Below, piece by piece: positions 6,015 to 9,292 of a DNA stretch of 9,292 bases. Under the pieces are notes generated by a model. The model did no database searches and was not told the origin of the DNA. It saw only the letters and a program-made list of their open reading frames with translations. The DNA is from Chloroflexia bacterium (GTDB taxonomy: Bacteria > Chloroflexota > Chloroflexia > Thermomicrobiales > JALYUS01): positions 1 to 9,292 of the forward strand of contig JAICJW010000167.1 in assembly GCA_025928215.1 (NCBI GenBank), read 5' to 3'. The position numbers were made by a program, and so were the translations under genes. The stretch's first letter is position 1, and each line of letters begins with the position of its first letter.

Positions 6015-7304
6015 ATGCTCTGTTGCTCGCGAAACAGGATGCTACGATACGTGCTCACAATCCTCACGCCATGGGAAACATACGAGGGATGGCAAGACGA
6101 AACGAATGGCGCACGGGTCGCGGGGTGGGCGTGGGATCAACGCTCCCCGAATGCCCCTGTGTCGGTTGAAGTCTACGATGGCGATACGCTGATCGCGACA
6201 ATTGTCGCGGACAAATTCCGCAAGGATCTGCGGGACGCGGGCAAGGGAAATGGCCGACATGGCTTCGCCTATCCCCTCGCCGCGCATATCCGTGATCGCC
6301 GGGCGCATCGCATCACCGTGCGCGTCGCGGGGACGCCAGCGGTGCTGCCCGATACTGCGACTGGGAGCGCGCCGCAGCCCGTCACGCATCGTGACCGACC
6401 AAGGCCCGCGCCCGTTCCCTATGTTTCCCTGCCGCCCTACGCCCGCTGGTTCTACTATACATTCTTGAAGACCGCTCTCGGCGTGTTTCCCCGCCCGGTG
6501 TGGCGTCTGCCCGCCGCGCTGCTCGCGTCGCTCTGTCTGCTTTCGGATGTCCAGGGGAGGCGACTCGATGCCGCGCTCCTCTCAGCGCTCGACCGACCTG
6601 GCACACGTCGCATGCGCTGGCAGATGCACTGGATGCGCGTCTATCTCCAGCAGACTGATCGCCTCCTCTCGCTCCAGGCTGCCCGGTACACACAGGCATG
6701 GGTGGAGCGGCATGTCGCGTGCGATAGCCAATTGCCGTCCGGCGGAGCGATCCTAATCGCTCCGCACCATACGCAACACTTCCTGGGCACTGTCACGCTG
6801 CGTGGCATGGTAGATCACCTCGGAGCAATCTCCGCCCCGACTCCTGATCCCGAACACGTGCCATATATGGATCCGACGCTCATGCTCGGGTGGCGGCAGG
6901 TGCATATCCAGCGCACGCGGGTTCTCCCCTATCATATCTTCACCCCGCACGAAGCGGGCCGAAAAGGGTTGCGGTTGCTCCGGGAAGGGGGCTATCTCAT
7001 CGTCCTTTCCGATTTCGCCCCGCCGCGTACCCCCCTCTCTCCGCTACTCGGGCGGGCGTGGGCAATCCCACGGGGGGCGGTATGGCTCGCGCAGCGATCC
7101 GGCAAGCCAATTATTCCCTATATGATTGTGCCGCATCGCTTCGGTTGGCGGCTCTGGATCGGGGAGCCGGTTGTGCCGACACAGGACGGCGTGCGGGATG
7201 GGATCGAGGCGTGCTTGCGTCAATCCCCCTCCGGTTGGTGGCGAGAGGTGGCGATGGCGTGGCTGGCGGCACCGCCATGGGACGGCAGGGAGCGGGCGAA
7301 ATGA
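6015..7304 (+). CDS. LpxL/HtrB-like acyltransferase with N-terminal beta-rich module
   Basis: This is a two-part protein of 429 residues. Residues about 24-112 form a beta-rich module with GWAWD (37-41), SVEVYDGDTLIA, FRKDLRDAGKGNGRHGF (68-84) and HRITVRVAG; from memory, similar modules occur in cell-surface polysaccharide and glycosyltransferase proteins. A Pro/Arg linker (about 119-140) leads to a membrane-associated acyltransferase domain (about 140-425) resembling the lipid A/PIM acyltransferases: RWFYYTFLKTALGVFPRPVWRLP near the start, ILIAPHHTQHFLG (246-258) at the catalytic position, and GLRLLREGGYLIVLSDF further on. Family members transfer an acyl chain to a glycolipid or similar acceptor. 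The usual HX4(D/E) dyad is not intact: neither His251, His252 nor His255 has an acid five residues later. The start is uncertain: TTG at 6012, ATG at 6015 or ATG at 6039, with AAGGGG 15-19 bases upstream of the first two. The ligase gene overlaps its stop. Confidence 0.75.
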   Translation: MLCCSRNRMLRYVLTILTPWETYEGWQDETNGARVAGWAWDQRSPNAPVSVEVYDGDTLIATIVADKFRKDLRDAGKGNGRHGFAYPLAAHIRDRRAHRITVRVAGTPAVLPDTATGSAPQPVTHRDRPRPAPVPYVSLPPYARWFYYTFLKTALGVFPRPVWRLPAALLASLCLLSDVQGRRLDAALLSALDRPGTRRMRWQMHWMRVYLQQTDRLLSLQAARYTQAWVERHVACDSQLPSGGAILIAPHHTQHFLGTVTLRGMVDHLGAISAPTPDPEHVPYMDPTLMLGWRQVHIQRTRVLPYHIFTPHEAGRKGLRLLREGGYLIVLSDFAPPRTPLSPLLGRAWAIPRGAVWLAQRSGKPIIPYMIVPHRFGWRLWIGEPVVPTQDGVRDGIEACLRQSPSGWWREVAMAWLAAPPWDGRERAK

Positions 7305-8761
7305 ATGAGAATACAGCCATACGCATCGAAGCGCTGATTGACCGCGTGGCGAGGCGCTATCCTGAGCGTCGTGCCCTGATCTTCGGCACGCGTCGCTGGA
7401 GTTACGCACAGCTCTGTGTGGAGATGGGTCGCCGCGCCGCGCTGCTCGTCGCCGCAGGACTCCAACCGAACGATGTTGTCGTCACGACCGATCCGATAAC
7501 CGACGACGTTGGCTTGAGCTTCCTCGGCTGCTGCCGCGCCGATTGCACTTTCCTCTATCTCACGGCCAAACTCGCCCCGGCTGAACTCGCGGAGATCATC
7601 GGTCTCGCCGGTGCGAAGCTTATTCTAACGGCCGACGGGCGCGCCCATCCCGCGGCACCAATGATTCCCGCTCTGCCGCTTCATCTCCCCGGAACGCCGG
7701 ATCCCGCTGCGGCGGCGGAAGCGGCACGCCGCTCTGCCGCAGGCACCCCCGCGTCGGTGGCCAACCTCCAGCCAACCTCCGGGACGACGGGAAGATTGCC
7801 GAAACTGGCGCGACAGCCGCATCGGATGCTAACGTGGCAGCAGATTGCTCCGGAGATGCGCCGGTCATGGTGGGATCAGTCGTCCGTCTACTACCGGCCC
7901 CCGGCCCAGTACTTCGCCGTGCGTGATTTCTGTGAGTCGCTCACCTCGGGTGGGACGCACGTCCTCGCGGCTGCGCGCCGGCCGGAGGCGATGGAGCACG
8001 AGATGGCGACATACGGCGCGACAATCCTGGGGGCAGTCCCAGCGATGCTGCGGCTCCTCGTGGACCGGGCAGAACCGCCCCCGCCCAATCTCGCGCTCCG
8101 TTATGTCCGCACGGGTGCCGCCGCGCTCCCGGAATCCGTCGCCGCGATGGCGGCAGAGCGCTACGGCGCAACGATCCTCCAAGAATACGGGTCCACCGAG
8201 GGTGGGTCAATGATCGGGACGCCGCGCGCGGGATCGCCACGGGGCAGCATCGGCAAACCGTACCCAGGGGTGGAAACGCGCATCGTGGACGAGCAGGGCG
8301 ACGATCTGTCTCCTGACGGAATCGGGGAATTGCTCGTCCGTACCCCGGGCGTGATGCGCGGCTACCTGGGCGATGACGCGGCGACCGCCCGCACGATCCG
8401 GGACGGCTGGCTGTGGACAGGGGATCTGGCCCACCGCGACGCGGGCGGCTTCTATTTTCTCGCCGGCCGGCGGATGCTGCGAATCAATGTCGGCGGATTT
8501 AAGGTGGCGCCTGAAGAGGTTGAGGCGGTCTTGAAGGAGCATCCGGCCGTCCACGAGGCGGTGGTACTCGGCGTTACGGACGCGACACGCGGCGAGATCG
8601 TACGCGCGGTGATTGAGCCACACGGAATGCCTCCCTCGGTCGCGGAGTTGCGCCGTTTCTGCCGCGCCCGGCTCGCGGAGTACATGGTGCCGCGTCAATG
8701 GGAATTCCGCGACGACCTGCCGCGCTCGCCACTTGGCAAAGTTTTGCGACAGAACGTGTAA
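7301..8761 (+). CDS. acyl/aryl-AMP ligase of the ANL superfamily
   Basis: This adenylate-forming enzyme activates a carboxylic acid with ATP, and probably passes it to CoA or a carrier. It has 486 residues, compact for the superfamily. Motifs appear in order: the P-loop-like TSGTTGRLPK (159-168), the nucleotide motif QEYGSTEGG (294-302), GWLWTGDL with ribose-binding Asp375, GRRMLRINVGGFKVAPEEVE (389-408), and PRSPLGKVLRQNV (474-486) with the C-terminal catalytic Lys480. INVGGFKV resembles acyl- and aryl-CoA ligases more than NRPS domains, and no carrier domain is fused. At the A8 hinge the usual Lys-Asp pair is Met392-Leu393. The ATG at 7301 overlaps the upstream stop as ATGA and has a GGGAG site about 8 bases before it, so translation is coupled to the acyltransferase. 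The frame stays open upstream to 6890, but that part overlaps the acyltransferase. The substrate acid cannot be read from sequence. Confidence 0.93.
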   Translation: MNENTAIRIEALIDRVARRYPERRALIFGTRRWSYAQLCVEMGRRAALLVAAGLQPNDVVVTTDPITDDVGLSFLGCCRADCTFLYLTAKLAPAELAEIIGLAGAKLILTADGRAHPAAPMIPALPLHLPGTPDPAAAAEAARRSAAGTPASVANLQPTSGTTGRLPKLARQPHRMLTWQQIAPEMRRSWWDQSSVYYRPPAQYFAVRDFCESLTSGGTHVLAAARRPEAMEHEMATYGATILGAVPAMLRLLVDRAEPPPPNLALRYVRTGAAALPESVAAMAAERYGATILQEYGSTEGGSMIGTPRAGSPRGSIGKPYPGVETRIVDEQGDDLSPDGIGELLVRTPGVMRGYLGDDAATARTIRDGWLWTGDLAHRDAGGFYFLAGRRMLRINVGGFKVAPEEVEAVLKEHPAVHEAVVLGVTDATRGEIVRAVIEPHGMPPSVAELRRFCRARLAEYMVPRQWEFRDDLPRSPLGKVLRQNV

Positions 8762-8892
8762 CGACATCGCATCCCCCGACAGTCTTCGCCTCCATATGGC
8801 GTCGCCCCACCATGCAGATTTGCGCGATTGCGGGCAACACCGTACGCTGGCGCCGCCGCGGTCGCGCAGGCCGTGGCGGGGAGGTCGCTCGT

Positions 8893-9292
8893 ATGCCGTC
8901 CATGGAGAGCCAGGTGCGCCGATACTCGCGCTGGAACCCGAATACCTGGCAGCCGTGGCAGCGCAACCAGTGGGCAATTTACGCCTCGGTGCTGATCTCT
9001 TTTCTTGGCTTCTCGTTCCTTTCGCCCTTCCTGCCCCAATATGTCGAGAGCCTCGGTGTCCATGACCCCGGCCGTGCCGCGCTCTGGTCCGGGTTGCTCG
9101 TCGGCGTCAGCCCGCTCCTCGGTGGTCTTCTCACCCCCTTCTGGGTGCGCACCGCCGAGTGGACCGGAAACCGGGTCCTGATCCTCCGCTGTCTGATTGC
9201 CTGGATCTTCATCCTGAGCCTGATGGGGCTGGTAACGAATGTCTGGCAACTGCTCGCCCTGCGCATCCTGCTCGGTGTCTTCTCCGGCTTCA
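8893..9292 (+). CDS. MFS transporter, N-terminal part, cut off by the window
   Basis: This inner-membrane secondary transporter shows 133 residues before the window ends. Four hydrophobic segments are visible: about 28-48 (WAIYASVLISFLGFSFLSPF), 63-84 (LWSGLLVGVSPLLGGLLTPF), 94-115 and 118-133. The loop between the second and third, PFWVRTAEWTGNR (82-94), stands where MFS motif A is expected. The N-terminus is polar and rich in Trp, Arg and Asn. I chose ATG 8893 because GGGGAGG ends eight bases upstream; an in-frame ATG at 8812 would add 27 mostly Arg/Gly residues and has no such site. It lies 131 bp after the ligase on the same strand. The drug/metabolite efflux type of MFS is the most likely class, so export of the product made by the upstream enzymes is a reasonable inference. 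Confidence 0.88.
   Translation, partial: MPSMESQVRRYSRWNPNTWQPWQRNQWAIYASVLISFLGFSFLSPFLPQYVESLGVHDPGRAALWSGLLVGVSPLLGGLLTPFWVRTAEWTGNRVLILRCLIAWIFILSLMGLVTNVWQLLALRILLGVFSGF

Noticed and set aside
6890..7300. Longer N-terminus for the AMP ligase
   Set aside because: The frame is open, but this part overlaps the acyltransferase coding region, is Arg/Ala/Gly-rich and unlike any ligase; ATG 7301 has a ribosome binding site and gives a normal N-terminus.
8207..8977. 256-codon minus-strand ORF
   Set aside because: It is antisense to the C-terminal motifs of the AMP ligase and the start of the MFS gene; nothing recognisable.

Overview
The window is GC-rich bacterial DNA with compact genes, tRNA genes that encode their own CCA ends, and promoters of sigma-70 type. 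The general look fits Chloroflexota, perhaps the Thermomicrobia/Sphaerobacter side: high GC, a Tat-type lipoprotein with a long Ala/Thr/Ser/Gly linker, and peptide ABC transporter genes. This is an inference from style; no marker in the window proves the taxon.

Left part (1-2981, minus strand): a truncated DppB-type ABC permease lies downstream of a family-5 (peptide/nickel-type) substrate-binding lipoprotein. An imperfect 30-bp palindrome made of AGTAGTC/AGTAATC units fills the 89-bp gap between them. A much longer palindrome (28-bp arms, one mismatch) lies between the binding protein and guaB.

Middle (2981-5307): guaB (IMP dehydrogenase, complete) on the minus strand sits directly behind a two-gene tRNA operon, Leu(GAG)-Val(TAC). 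Its own promoter occupies the short spacer after tRNA-Val, and the guaB mRNA should begin almost at once with a stem-loop. Facing the other way is a second tRNA operon, Thr(TGT)-Tyr(GTA)-Thr(GGT), driven from a back-to-back promoter. It ends near a perfect 13-bp hairpin, which overlaps a small uncharacterised minus-strand ORF of 61 codons.

The stretch 5443-6014 is gene-poor. It holds a good candidate promoter and a small plus-strand gene broken by one extra base in a GGG run.

Right part (6015-9292, plus strand): a likely operon of an LpxL/HtrB-like acyltransferase with an extra N-terminal beta-rich module, a complete acyl/aryl-AMP ligase overlapping it by ATGA, and a truncated MFS transporter. 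Together these suggest activation of a carboxylic acid, transfer of the acyl group to an acceptor, and export of the product. The acyltransferase lacks the acidic residue of the family's usual HX4(D/E) dyad, and the ligase lacks the usual hinge residues in its A8 motif. This small operon is the most unusual biology in the window.
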